DNA from: JASHPR01 sp963795055
GTDB lineage: Bacteria; Actinomycetota; Actinomycetes; Streptosporangiales; Streptosporangiaceae
Direction of reading: 5' to 3'
Assembly (NCBI GenBank): GCA_963795055.1
Contig: CAWCGJ010000018.1
Location: 363,654-427,653, forward strand
DNA length: 64,000 nucleotides
Shown here: positions 26,058 through 34,478 of the stretch, one piece after another
How the letters are laid out: the number at the start of each line of letters is the position of its first letter
Numbering within the stretch: position 1 is the first letter of the stretch
Program-made: the position numbers and the translations under genes
Notes under the pieces: generated by a model
What the model was told of the DNA's origin: nothing
Seen by the model: only the letters and a program-made list of their open reading frames with translations
Databases searched by the model: none

Positions 26058-26936
26058 TCAACCGGCGGTACTGACGATCCACGATCGAAACGCCGCGATC
26101 TTGGCGTTGTTGGCTGCCTGCCGGGCGTGCAATACGCAATAGGAGTTGCCGCTCGGTACAAAGCCGAACGGCGCCACCAGGCGGCCCGATTTCAGATCGT
26201 TCTCCACCAGCGGAAACGAGGCGATGCCGACGCCGAGCCCGCTCGCCGCCGCCTCCAGCATGAAATAGTGATGCTCGAAGCTTTGACTGGCGCCGGCGTC
26301 GATGGTGGCGCCGCGCGCTCGCGCCCAGTTCGCCCAGGATTGCGCGCGGGTCTCGGCGTGCAGCAGGCGATGGCGCCGCAATTCAGCGATGCGCAGCGTT
26401 TTGCGGCCGTCGAGCAGCGCAGGCGCGCAGACCGGCCCGATGCGGTCGGCGAGAAACGGCGCGGCCACCACATTGCGCGGCCATGGCGGCCTGCCGACCC
26501 GGATCGCGATGTCGATGCCGTCGCGCGCGAAATCGACCGGCGCATGCGAAGCGGACAGCCGCACCTCGATTTTCCGGTGCAACGCATTGAACGCGTAGAG
26601 CCGCGGAATGAGCCAGCGCATCATGAAGGTGGCGACGCAGGACACCACCAGCGCGCCCTGGCGCGGCGAGGTGGCGACTTCCGCGGTACTGGTTTCCAGG
26701 ACATGCAGCGCCTGGCGCACGCCGGGCAGGAACGCGACGCCCGCTTCGGTGAGCTCGATGCGGCGATTGCGGCGCCGGAACAGCGACACGCCAAGGTGGG
26801 ATTCCAGCGCCTGGATCTGCCGGCTGACGGCGCCATGGGTGAGGTGCAATTCGCCGGCGGCGTCGGTGAAGCTCAAGCGCTCGGCCGCAATCTCGAAGGC
26901 CGGCAGCGTCTTCAGCGGCGGCAGGCGGCGGCGCAT
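26058..26936 (-). CDS. LysR family transcriptional regulator (GcvA-like)
   Basis: 292 residues. The N-terminal winged helix-turn-helix is clear: LKTLPAFEIAAERLSFTDAA, ELHLTHGAVSRQIQALESHL, GVSLFRRRNRRIELTEAG, the exact style of GcvA/AmpR-type LysR proteins. The effector domain follows, with RWLIPRLYAFNALHRKIEVR and GIDIAIRVGRPPWPRNVVAA. The gene is divergent from the SLC13 permease, the classical arrangement for LysR regulators, and 67 bases separate the two starts; a target operator should lie there, though I could not identify a clear T-N11-A box. It may also act on the M24 operon downstream on its own strand. Intact. Confidence 0.93.
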   Translation of the reverse strand: MRRRLPPLKTLPAFEIAAERLSFTDAAGELHLTHGAVSRQIQALESHLGVSLFRRRNRRIELTEAGVAFLPGVRQALHVLETSTAEVATSPRQGALVVSCVATFMMRWLIPRLYAFNALHRKIEVRLSASHAPVDFARDGIDIAIRVGRPPWPRNVVAAPFLADRIGPVCAPALLDGRKTLRIAELRRHRLLHAETRAQSWANWARARGATIDAGASQSFEHHYFMLEAAASGLGVGIASFPLVENDLKSGRLVAPFGFVPSGNSYCVLHARQAANNAKIAAFRSWIVSTAG

Positions 26937-27003
26937 CGTTGCTCCATCGTATGATTTTTCTTCACACTAGAGTGACGAAAGATCGGTTGTCTGTCCATCC
27001 ATT

Positions 27004-28545
27004 ATGCTTCCAACTGCCGCCGACATTGTGAGCTTTTATCAATCGATGGAAGGGGCCGCCGTGACCGCCGCCAGAACCGGATTGCGGGCCGGATGGCGTG
27101 AATGCTGGGTCGTTGCCGCCCTCGCCGTCTATGCGCTGGCCCGGCTGTCGCCGCCGCTCGAGAATTTGAACCCCCAGGGACAAGCCGTGCTCGGCGCCAT
27201 GGCCGCCGGCGCCATGCTGTGGATCTCCGAAGCGACGCCGATCGGGGTGACGGCGATCGTCGTTACGATCTTGCTGGCCTTGAGCCCCGGCGCGCGGCTT
27301 TCCGATGCGGTCGGCGGCTTTGCCTCGGAGGTCGTGCTCTTTTTGATTGGTGCCATCGCCATCGGCACGGCGGTGGAAGTGAGCGGGCTCGCCGCCCGCG
27401 CCGCCCGCTTTCTCGGCCGCATGGCGCGCGGCAGCCCGGCGCGGCTCTATGTTCAGATGATCGCGAGCCTGCCCGCCTTCGCCGTTCTGGTGCCGTCGGC
27501 GATCACGCGCAATGCGATTCTCATTCCGGCCTATGAGGAGGCGCTCGACCGCATGGGCATCGGCAAGACCGATCGCAGCGGACGCATGCTCATGCTGGCG
27601 CTCGGGGTGCTCAATCCGCTGGCGTCGTCGGCGCTGCTCACCGGCGGACTTGCCTCGATGACCGCGGCTTCGCTGCTCGGCGGCTTTTCCTGGCTGCGCT
27701 GGTTTGCGCTGATGGCAGTGCCGTATTACGCCCTGCTGTTCGGCGGCGCGCTGTTGCTGCGCTGCGTGGTCGGGCCGTTCGAGCCGGCGCAGCGCGCGTC
27801 AACGTCACCAGCACTGCTGCAACCATTCACGGCCATCGAGATCAAGACGCTCGGGGTTTTGGCCGGAACCTTGGCACTATGGCTGACGGACTGGTTTCAT
27901 CACCTGTCGCCAGCGATCCCGGCGCTGATCGGCGCCGCCGTGCTGCTGATGCCGAGGATCGGCGTGCTGACGTGGATGACGTTCGAAGCCAAGCTATCGT
28001 GGGGCATCATCCTGAGCATCGGCGCCGCGCTGTCGCTCGCTGCCGCCATGACCAAAACCGGCGCCGCCGCCTTCGTCAGCCAATCGGTGGTGTCGCATCT
28101 TGCCGGCCTCGCCGATCAACCGACGTTCCTGGTCATCGGCCTGATCCTGGCCGTGGCGCTCATTCATCTCGCCATCACCAATCTCGCCGCCTGCATTGCG
28201 CTGTTGATTCCGGTGGCGGCGACCATCGCCGAGCGCGCTTCGCTCAATCCGATCGTATGCGGCTTGATCGTCACCATCGTGGTCGACGCGGTCATCCTCT
28301 ATCCGATCCAGACCGCGACCAATCTGCTCGCCTACGAGACCGGCTATTACGGCGCCGCCGACGTCCGCCGCCTCGGCATCGGCATGTTGCTGCTGACAGT
28401 GATCGTGATCCTGCTGACGATTTCCGTATTGGGGCCTGCTGGGCCTGCCGCTGACGCAGCGCGGCGGAATGTGATCGTGATCCTGCTGACGATTCCGTAT
28501 TGGGGCCTGCTGGGCCTGCCGCTGACGCAGCGCGGCGGAATGTGA
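27004..28545 (+). CDS. SLC13/DASS family permease with duplicated C-terminal tail
   Basis: 513-residue inner-membrane carrier of the divalent anion:sodium symporter group (dicarboxylates, citrate, sulfate). Many hydrophobic spans are visible, with the two pseudo-repeats VLVPSAITRNAILIPAYEEA and LIHLAITNLAACIALLIPVA, which contain the S/T-N-T-type substrate hairpins, and the family segment LWISEATPIGVTAIVVTILL. The start is uncertain: GTG 27061 has a GAAGGGG ribosome site and gives a protein 19 residues shorter than ATG 27004. The last 48 residues come from an in-frame 72/71-base tandem duplication, so the natural end PYWGLLGLPLTQRGGM is preceded by an abnormal insert. Divergent LysR gene upstream is the probable regulator. 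Confidence 0.88.
   Translation: MLPTAADIVSFYQSMEGAAVTAARTGLRAGWRECWVVAALAVYALARLSPPLENLNPQGQAVLGAMAAGAMLWISEATPIGVTAIVVTILLALSPGARLSDAVGGFASEVVLFLIGAIAIGTAVEVSGLAARAARFLGRMARGSPARLYVQMIASLPAFAVLVPSAITRNAILIPAYEEALDRMGIGKTDRSGRMLMLALGVLNPLASSALLTGGLASMTAASLLGGFSWLRWFALMAVPYYALLFGGALLLRCVVGPFEPAQRASTSPALLQPFTAIEIKTLGVLAGTLALWLTDWFHHLSPAIPALIGAAVLLMPRIGVLTWMTFEAKLSWGIILSIGAALSLAAAMTKTGAAAFVSQSVVSHLAGLADQPTFLVIGLILAVALIHLAITNLAACIALLIPVAATIAERASLNPIVCGLIVTIVVDAVILYPIQTATNLLAYETGYYGAADVRRLGIGMLLLTVIVILLTISVLGPAGPAADAARRNVIVILLTIPYWGLLGLPLTQRGGM
28399..28541. repeat. 72/71-bp tandem duplication in permease 3' end
   Basis: Copy 1 is 28399-28470 and copy 2 is 28471-28541; both open GTGATCGTGATCCTGCTGAC. 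They differ by one T in the run after ACGA (TTT in copy 1, TT in copy 2). Copy 1, being 72 bases, keeps the frame but is itself read out of phase after the extra T. Confidence 0.95.
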
Positions 28546-28784
28546 TGACGTATCTCACACCATAGACACGTGTCCGTGAATCCCTCTTGAACAAAGTTTG
28601 CGCGAACAATTTGTTGGGCACGGTCGATTATTCAATTTTCGTGAACAGAGTGCTAAACTAAAATTTAGTTGAGGATTGACCGCCTCGAACACATCTCCCG
28701 CTCAGCAAACAGCATGGCGTCTCCTGATCACCAAACAGAACGGCGTCGGCTTTTTGTTTTGCAACCAAACGCAGGAGAACGACC

Positions 28785-29018
28785 ATGATCAACAAGACCA
28801 AGCTCGCACTGATTGCCGCCGTTGCGGCGCTGGGCATCGCAATGCCGGCCGCGGCCATGGCACAGAGCGCCTATACGACCGGTTCGGCCGCGAGCCGAGC
28901 AGCCGCCGGTTATTCCTCGCCTTATGGCGGTGGCCTCTATGCCTATGCCCCGGGCTATTGGAACGACCACGCCCAGGTTCGCCAGTGGCAAGATCAAAGC
29001 GGTGATTACTACCGTTGA
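28785..29018 (+). CDS. Small secreted Tyr/Gly-rich protein, 77 aa
   Basis: 77 residues with a clear Sec signal peptide MINKTKLALIAAVAALGIAM, cleavage expected after AMA before QSAYTTG. The mature ~50-residue part is rich in Ala, Ser, Gly and Tyr (RAAAGYSSPYGGGLYAYAPG) and ends VRQWQDQSGDYYR. No cysteines and no known domain. Short periplasmic proteins of this type are frequent in Bradyrhizobium but unassigned. AGGAGAACGACC precedes the ATG, a good ribosome site. It stands alone between the permease and the Rieske-flavoprotein gene. Confidence 0.8.
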   Translation: MINKTKLALIAAVAALGIAMPAAAMAQSAYTTGSAASRAAAGYSSPYGGGLYAYAPGYWNDHAQVRQWQDQSGDYYR

Positions 29019-29083
29019 AGAAACGGTATACCGGTCGCGGGCGATAAGCCCGCGACCGGAGCCCTAGCGCATTTCGGGTCCAG

Positions 29084-30617
29084 CTACGGGACGGCGCCCT
29101 GCTCCATGGCGAGCTCGGCTTTGAGACTGTCGAGGTCGCGGTAGATCGACGCGACGGCTAGCACGCGCCCTTTGGACTTGTAGCGCAGCACACAGTCCTT
29201 GGCCGCGACGGAACCGTCGATCGCGATCTCATCCCATTGCTCGGCGTGGCCGACATAGTTGATCGGCACGTCATAGTGCTGGCTCCAGAAGAACGGCACG
29301 GCGTCGAAACGCTCCTGCGCCCCGAGCATGTTGCGCGCCGCGGTCTGGCCCTGGCGTTCGGCCACGACCCAGTGCTCGACGCGGATGGCCGCGCCGGAAT
29401 GCGGGTCAGGCCAGCGCGCGATGTCGCCCGCGGCATAAATGTCGGGAGCGCTGCTGCGCAGATAAGCATCGACAGCGACACCGCGGTCCATCGTCAGGCC
29501 CGCTTGTTCGGCTAGCGCCAAACGCGGCCGCACGCCGACGCCGACAACCACGATATCGGTGTCGAGCGTGCCGCCGCCCTTGAGCGTGGCACGGCGGCCG
29601 TCGAACGCAGTGACCGTTTCACCGAGATGAAACACGACGCCGTGCTCCTCATGCAGCGCGCGAATAAAGTCGCCGAGCTGCGGCCCGAGCACGCGCTCCA
29701 TCGGCCGCGTTTCCGGCGCCACGACGTGGACCTCGATATTGCGGGTACGCAGCGCCGCCGCGGCTTCGAGCCCGATGAAGCTCGCGCCAATAACAAGCAC
29801 GCGCTTCGCGCTTTTGGTGTCGGCGATGATGGCGCGGCAATCGGCGAGCGAGCGCAGCGTATGGACGTGCGGCAGATCGGCGGCCGGAACCGGCAGCCGC
29901 ACCGGCTCGGCGCCGGTCGCCAGCAACAGCCGGTCGTAGGTGAGGTTCGCACCATCGCCGCAGCGGACTTGGCGCGCTTTAGTATCGATCGCGGTGACCT
30001 CGGTATTGAGCCGCAAGTCGATTTTGCTTGCGCCATAAAAATCGTCCGGCCGCAGCGGCAGCCAATCCTCCGGCGCACTGCCGGCGAGGTAATCCTTGGA
30101 CAGATTGGGCCGATCGACCGGCGGCGCCGCGTCGTTGCTGACCATAACGATGCTGCCGCTCGTAGCCGCGCCGGCGCAGCATTTCGGCCGCCGCAAAGCC
30201 GGCCGCGCCGCCGCCGATGATGACGATCTTGTTGGGCGTATTCGCCTTCGCCGCCGTGGCGCGCGGCTTCGACTGCTCGCGCTTTTGCGTGACGAAGATG
30301 CGGCCGTCGCGCTCTTCCACCGTCCAGCAATCGATCGGGCTGAGCGCCGGTGCACGCTCCGCCTCGCCGGTGCGCAGATCGAAACAGGCGTGATGCCAAG
30401 GGCAGCGCACGCTCTCGCCAGTGACGAGGCCTTCGGCCAGCGGACCATGGTAGTGACTGCAATGGGCGCCGACAGCGAACATGTCGCCGCCGCTGCGCAC
30501 CAGCAAAACCTCTTCGTCGCCGACGTGGCCCAACAGCTTGTCGTTGACGAAATCGTCGAGGCCGACCCCCTTGGTCAGATCTGGGCCGCTCGGCGGCGTC
30601 TGCTGCTCTTGGGCCAT
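29084..30617 (-). CDS. Rieske [2Fe-2S]-FAD oxidoreductase fusion, AIFM3-like (one frameshift)
   Basis: About 510 residues with two parts. Residues 1-115 are a Rieske domain with cluster ligands Cys53, His55 (AHCSHYHGPL) and Cys72, His75 (RCPWHHACFD). A linker leads to a pyridine-nucleotide-disulfide-type flavoprotein: FAD motif NKIVIIGGGAAGFAAAEMLR, NAD motif KRVLVIGASFIGLEAAAALR, FAD-ribityl motif APDIYAAGDIARWPDP, and a C-terminal reductase domain. The layout matches AIFM3-like and rubredoxin/ferredoxin-reductase-like proteins, which pass electrons from NAD(P)H to an oxygenase. One indel near 30165 breaks it between EMLRRRGYE and GSIVMVSNDAAPPVDRPNLS. Possible electron donor for the Rieske dioxygenase 1.4 kb upstream on the same strand (inference). 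Confidence 0.88.
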
Positions 30618-30755
30618 TGTCGTGTTTCTCCGTTGGCGCGATCAGCCGGAAACCGTTGCCGCATCAAAAATAGATGGATCGCAACCGAAAAGGTTCCGGC
30701 GCCCCGGCGAAAAATATCAATTCACGGTGATCGCGGAGCGTAAAGTCAACGCCCT

Positions 30756-31928
30756 TCATCGCTTCAACTGCGCCTTGAGCCACTCCACGATGGTCGTCGT
30801 GATATGGTCCGACGGCTCGCCGGGCGTGCGGCCCATGTGCGCGCCTTGCGGATAGATGCGCGCCGATTTCGGGCTGCCGTGCTCCATGAGCAGATAGATG
30901 TCGTCGACCGGCGCCTGGTCGTCGAGCTTGCCGTTGACGCCGAGGATCGGCGCCGACGGCTTGTCGAGCAACCCAAGAGTTTTCAACGACAAACGCGGCG
31001 CGGCTTCGAGAAACTCCTCGAGCGTCTTGGTGCCCATGGCGCGGCCGCGGGCTTCGAGCAGGCTGTGGGCGCCGAAGAGGTACGTCGCGCCGCCGGTGGT
31101 GAAGGCCGGGATCAACCATTCCTTCTGGAAGCCGTAATGGACATTGCCGCCGTGGAACACCGCGCCCTTGATGCGCTCGGCAGCCGTGTAGGCAAGCCGC
31201 GCCGCCCAATAGGCGCCGAAACTGCCGCCCCAAACGCCGACGCTGCCGCCGTCGATCTCGGTGCGTTGCGGCAGATAATCGAGCCACGTTTGAAACGTGC
31301 GCTCGGCCAAGGGATCGCCATAGAGCACCGGATTTTCGCCGCTGCCCGGCATGTCGATGGTGAGGGAAGCAAGGCCTTGCTCCATAATCGCCTTGGCGAT
31401 GCGCAGGCGATCTTCCTTCCAGCCGTCGACGCCGCCCCAATGCAGCACCACCGGCGGCTTCTTTACGCCGGGCGGCAGCTGCAAATAGCCGATCAGCTTT
31501 TTGCCGCCGTCGAACGGCAGCTCGATGATTTCCAACGGCGGGTCGAAATATTTCGCCGCCTTGCGGAACATGCGGAGCGAATGTTGGTACGCTCGAAATT
31601 TTCCCGGCGAATTCGGCGTCGGATAGCGGCCGACGCGGCAGGCGTCGAAGGCGTGCATGTAGAGCTCGGCAAGCTCCGTGCCGGGAGCGCCGGCCTTGGC
31701 GCGGGCGTCGCCCTTTTCCTCGTAGTCGAGGCCGATCTTCGACCACTCTCGCGCCCAATGATCCTTGTCGAGGCTTTGCAGCGCACTCATCACGCGCTCG
31801 GCGTCCTCGCGGCGGATGTCCTCGAACGGATTGAGCCGCCCGGCGCGGCGCATGAACTCGGCCTTGACCTCGTCCAGCGAGCGCTCGCGCGATCCTGCCG
31901 GTTTTGCCGGTGTGGCTTGCAGATTCAT
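30756..31928 (-). CDS. Alpha/beta hydrolase (FrsA / pseudooxynicotine-hydrolase-like)
   Basis: About 390 residues: an N-terminal helical cap region (SLDEVKAEFMRRAGRLNPFE) and an alpha/beta-hydrolase core. Nucleophile elbow VGVWGGSFGAYWAARLAYTA has the serine of GGSFG; the oxyanion strand is PPVVLHWGGVDGW; the acid lies near PILGVNGKLDDQAPVDDIYL; the catalytic histidine in YPQGAHMGRTPGE. This cap-plus-core plan is that of FrsA and 2,6-dihydroxypseudooxynicotine hydrolase, enzymes that cleave C-C or ester bonds. ATG 31928 was chosen because GGGAGCG precedes it. It lies 106 bases downstream of the Rieske dioxygenase on the same strand, so a ring-cleavage role is plausible. Intact. Confidence 0.85.
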   Translation of the reverse strand: MNLQATPAKPAGSRERSLDEVKAEFMRRAGRLNPFEDIRREDAERVMSALQSLDKDHWAREWSKIGLDYEEKGDARAKAGAPGTELAELYMHAFDACRVGRYPTPNSPGKFRAYQHSLRMFRKAAKYFDPPLEIIELPFDGGKKLIGYLQLPPGVKKPPVVLHWGGVDGWKEDRLRIAKAIMEQGLASLTIDMPGSGENPVLYGDPLAERTFQTWLDYLPQRTEIDGGSVGVWGGSFGAYWAARLAYTAAERIKGAVFHGGNVHYGFQKEWLIPAFTTGGATYLFGAHSLLEARGRAMGTKTLEEFLEAAPRLSLKTLGLLDKPSAPILGVNGKLDDQAPVDDIYLLMEHGSPKSARIYPQGAHMGRTPGEPSDHITTTIVEWLKAQLKR

Positions 31929-32034
31929 GGACGCTCCCATTGCAACCGCTGGCCAGTGAGGCTGACGCACCGAAGGGTACACTAGCCCGGCCGGGAGGCA
32001 CGCTTATCGTAAGTCTTTTTCAGGTCCAAACGCA

Positions 32035-33369
32035 CTACTCCACGGCGCGCAAAGTGGCCGGAGGCGGGCGCCAAGCCAAAGCCAGTTGCTGCGCATAGGC
32101 ATCCTGCCATCCGCCGCTGTCGTCGCTCACGAAGTAGCCGCCGCGCGCGTCGCGGAATACCTCGACGTTTTCGACGCCTGGCGGCGGCACGCCGTTGTCG
32201 CGCAGCGCGCGGGCCGCCATCAGCAGGCGGCGGCGCGTGCGCGTGATCATTTGATCCGATGGGGCGAGATGCTCGAAGCCATGATCCAAGATCGCGCCCA
32301 TGCTCTCGGTGACCGCTTGATCCTGCAAATGAATGCTGTCGATTCCGCTATAGATCGCGTTGTCATGCTGGGCGGCACGGTCGATGTGCCAATCGTTGCT
32401 GGCATTTGCGGCAAGCCGCCAGCGGCCGAGCCAGTCGCTCGTGTTGGGCAGAAAATCGTTGCCGCGTCCCATGCCGCCGATCGGCGCCCCGTCTTTGGAC
32501 GCCGGCGCCTGCTGCGTCATCGCCGAAACGCCGCGCTTCCACCACAGCACACAGTACATGGTGTGTTCATCATCGAGCGGCACCCAGCCGCGGAACTGCA
32601 CGTGGCGAGCGAACTCTCCGTTCGGCACTTGGGCCCAGAACGGAAACAGGAAGTTGCCGAAGCGCCATGACATGCGGCGGGGCCCGGCAACGCGGTAGCC
32701 CGCATAGGTCGTGCCCCAGGCCGCATCGGCAACGTGATATTCCGGCGCGCGGATCGCGACCGTGTGGTAGATAGGATCGGACTCGCCGAGCTCATCAGGG
32801 TCGACGTGGCCGGCGTGCAGGAAGCCGAAATGTGAGGTGTCGATATCGCCCTCCAGTGCCTGCAGGTAATTGCAGTGGCGTTGAATGAAGACAACCCCGA
32901 CCTCATGCTCCGGAACGTCGAGAATCTCGAGCGCCGGCAGCGGCGGCGCCTTCCTGCGCGAGCCCATATAGACCCAAATCACTCCGGCGCGCTCGACCGC
33001 CCGGTACGCTTTTGCCATGACCTTATGTTTGAAGTCCTGATGCGGCGGCACGTTCGGCATATCGACGCAGGCGCCCGAAACGTCGAATTTCCAGCCGTGA
33101 TAGACGCAGCGGATGCCGCCCTCCTCGTTGCGGCCGAGGAACAGCGAGGCGCAGCGATGCGGGCAACGATGATCCATCACTCCGACCCGGCCCGCGCTGT
33201 CGCGAAACGCGATCAGCTTCTCACCGAGCAACATCAGGCGAAGCGGCGCGCCGTCGCGTGCAAGTTCCGACGACATCAGCGCGGGAATCCAGTATTCCCG
33301 CATCAACTGACCCATGACGGTGCCGGGGCCGACCCGCGTCAGCTCAACGCTATCGATCGCCGTTGTCAT
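32035..33369 (-). CDS. Rieske aromatic ring-hydroxylating dioxygenase, large subunit
   Basis: 444-residue oxygenase component of the phthalate-4,5-dioxygenase / vanillate-demethylase-like group. Rieske ligands: Cys69, His71 (RCPHRCASLFLGRN) and Cys88, His91 (IRCVYHGWKFD). Mononuclear iron site: ALEGDIDTSHFGFLHAGH with His180 and His185 and the bridging aspartate (Asp175 or Asp177). The C-terminal half with RFGNFLFPFWAQVPNGEF and TMYCVLWWKRG fits the family. ATG 33369 has a perfect AGGAGAACGCG upstream. No dedicated reductase is adjacent, but the Rieske-FAD fusion and the hydrolase follow on the same strand. It is divergent from the tandem TTT receptors, which could import its aromatic acid substrate. 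Intact. Confidence 0.92.
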   Translation of the reverse strand: MTTAIDSVELTRVGPGTVMGQLMREYWIPALMSSELARDGAPLRLMLLGEKLIAFRDSAGRVGVMDHRCPHRCASLFLGRNEEGGIRCVYHGWKFDVSGACVDMPNVPPHQDFKHKVMAKAYRAVERAGVIWVYMGSRRKAPPLPALEILDVPEHEVGVVFIQRHCNYLQALEGDIDTSHFGFLHAGHVDPDELGESDPIYHTVAIRAPEYHVADAAWGTTYAGYRVAGPRRMSWRFGNFLFPFWAQVPNGEFARHVQFRGWVPLDDEHTMYCVLWWKRGVSAMTQQAPASKDGAPIGGMGRGNDFLPNTSDWLGRWRLAANASNDWHIDRAAQHDNAIYSGIDSIHLQDQAVTESMGAILDHGFEHLAPSDQMITRTRRRLLMAARALRDNGVPPPGVENVEVFRDARGGYFVSDDSGGWQDAYAQQLALAWRPPPATLRAVE

Positions 33370-33506
33370 CGCGTTCTCCTGGGCAGGGGGCTTGCAGATT
33401 CATATGCGCCCCTTTGCCAACTCTAAGTCCGGTCGCCTGTAGTATATTGTAGCCATCGGCACGGACGCGTCCACGTGCGTTGCGTGCGCCGATGCCCGGG
33501 GGAACA

Positions 33507-34478
33507 ATGAAGCGCCGAAGCTTTCTGCAACTGGCCGCAAACGCCGCGGCGCTGCCATTCGCGCCGCACATCGCTCGCGCCCAGGCCTACCCGGCGCATC
33601 CGATCCGCCTCATCGTCGGTTTCCCCGCCGGCGGTCAGGTCGACATCATCGCGCGGCTCGCAGCGCTTTGGCTCGGCAATCAGCTCGGCCAAACCGTGGT
33701 GGTCGAGAACAAGCCCGGCGCCGGCGGTAATCTCGGCGCCGAAGCGGTCGTCAACGCGGCGCCGGACGGCTACACGTTGTTCTTCGCTGCGGCGTCGAAC
33801 ACCGTGAACACGACGCTGTTCCCCAACCTGCCCTATGACTTTGCCCGCGACACCGCGCCGGTCGGCACTATCAATCGCATTCCGCTGGTGCTGGAAGTGA
33901 ACCCGTCGTTCGAAGCGCAAAACGTCGCCGGCTTCGTGGCCTATGCCAAAGCCAATCCCGGCAAGCTCAGCGTCGGCTCGCCGTCGGCCGGCACGCCGCC
34001 TTATCTCTCCGTCGAATTGCTCAAGATGATGGCCGGCATCGATGTCATCCACGTGCCCTATGTGGGCGAGAACCAGATGGTGACCGACCTGCTCGGCGGC
34101 CAGCTCATGGCCGGCGTCGGCGGCATCTCCTCGGGTATCGGCCATATCAAAGCCGGCAAGCTGCGCGCGCTAGGCGTCACTACGGCGACACGCGTCCAGG
34201 AGCTGCCGGACGTGCCAACCGTCGCCGACACCATCCCGGGTTTTGAAGCCAGCGGCTGGAGCGCCATCGTGGCGCCCAAGAACACGCCGAAGGAGATTAT
34301 CGACAAGCTTGCCGCCGCGATCGCCGCCGTTCAAGCCGACCCGAAATTCAAGGAACGGCTGTCCGACTTCGGCGCGCCGCTGTTCGCCATGTCGCCCGCC
34401 GAGTTCGGCAAGTTCATCGTCGAGGAAACCGAGAAATGGGGCAAGGTGGTCAAGTTCGCAGGATTGAAACCGCAATGA
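33507..34478 (+). CDS. TTT (Bug family) substrate-binding protein, Tat signal
   Basis: 323-residue intact periplasmic receptor. The leader MKRRSFLQLAANAAALPFAP is a strong twin-arginine signal (RRSFLQL); maturation after ARA gives QAYPAHPIRLIVGFPAGGQV. Ligand loop VVVENKPGAGGNLGAEAVVN, APDGYTLFFAA, SVGSPSAGTPPYLSVELLKM and the C-terminus AEFGKFIVEETEKWGKVVKF. ATG 33507 follows GGGGGAAC. First of two tandem paralogues; its TGA overlaps the ATG of the next gene (ATGA at 34475-34478), so translation is coupled. Divergent from the Rieske dioxygenase by 137 bases, which should hold both promoters. Confidence 0.93.
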   Translation: MKRRSFLQLAANAAALPFAPHIARAQAYPAHPIRLIVGFPAGGQVDIIARLAALWLGNQLGQTVVVENKPGAGGNLGAEAVVNAAPDGYTLFFAAASNTVNTTLFPNLPYDFARDTAPVGTINRIPLVLEVNPSFEAQNVAGFVAYAKANPGKLSVGSPSAGTPPYLSVELLKMMAGIDVIHVPYVGENQMVTDLLGGQLMAGVGGISSGIGHIKAGKLRALGVTTATRVQELPDVPTVADTIPGFEASGWSAIVAPKNTPKEIIDKLAAAIAAVQADPKFKERLSDFGAPLFAMSPAEFGKFIVEETEKWGKVVKFAGLKPQ

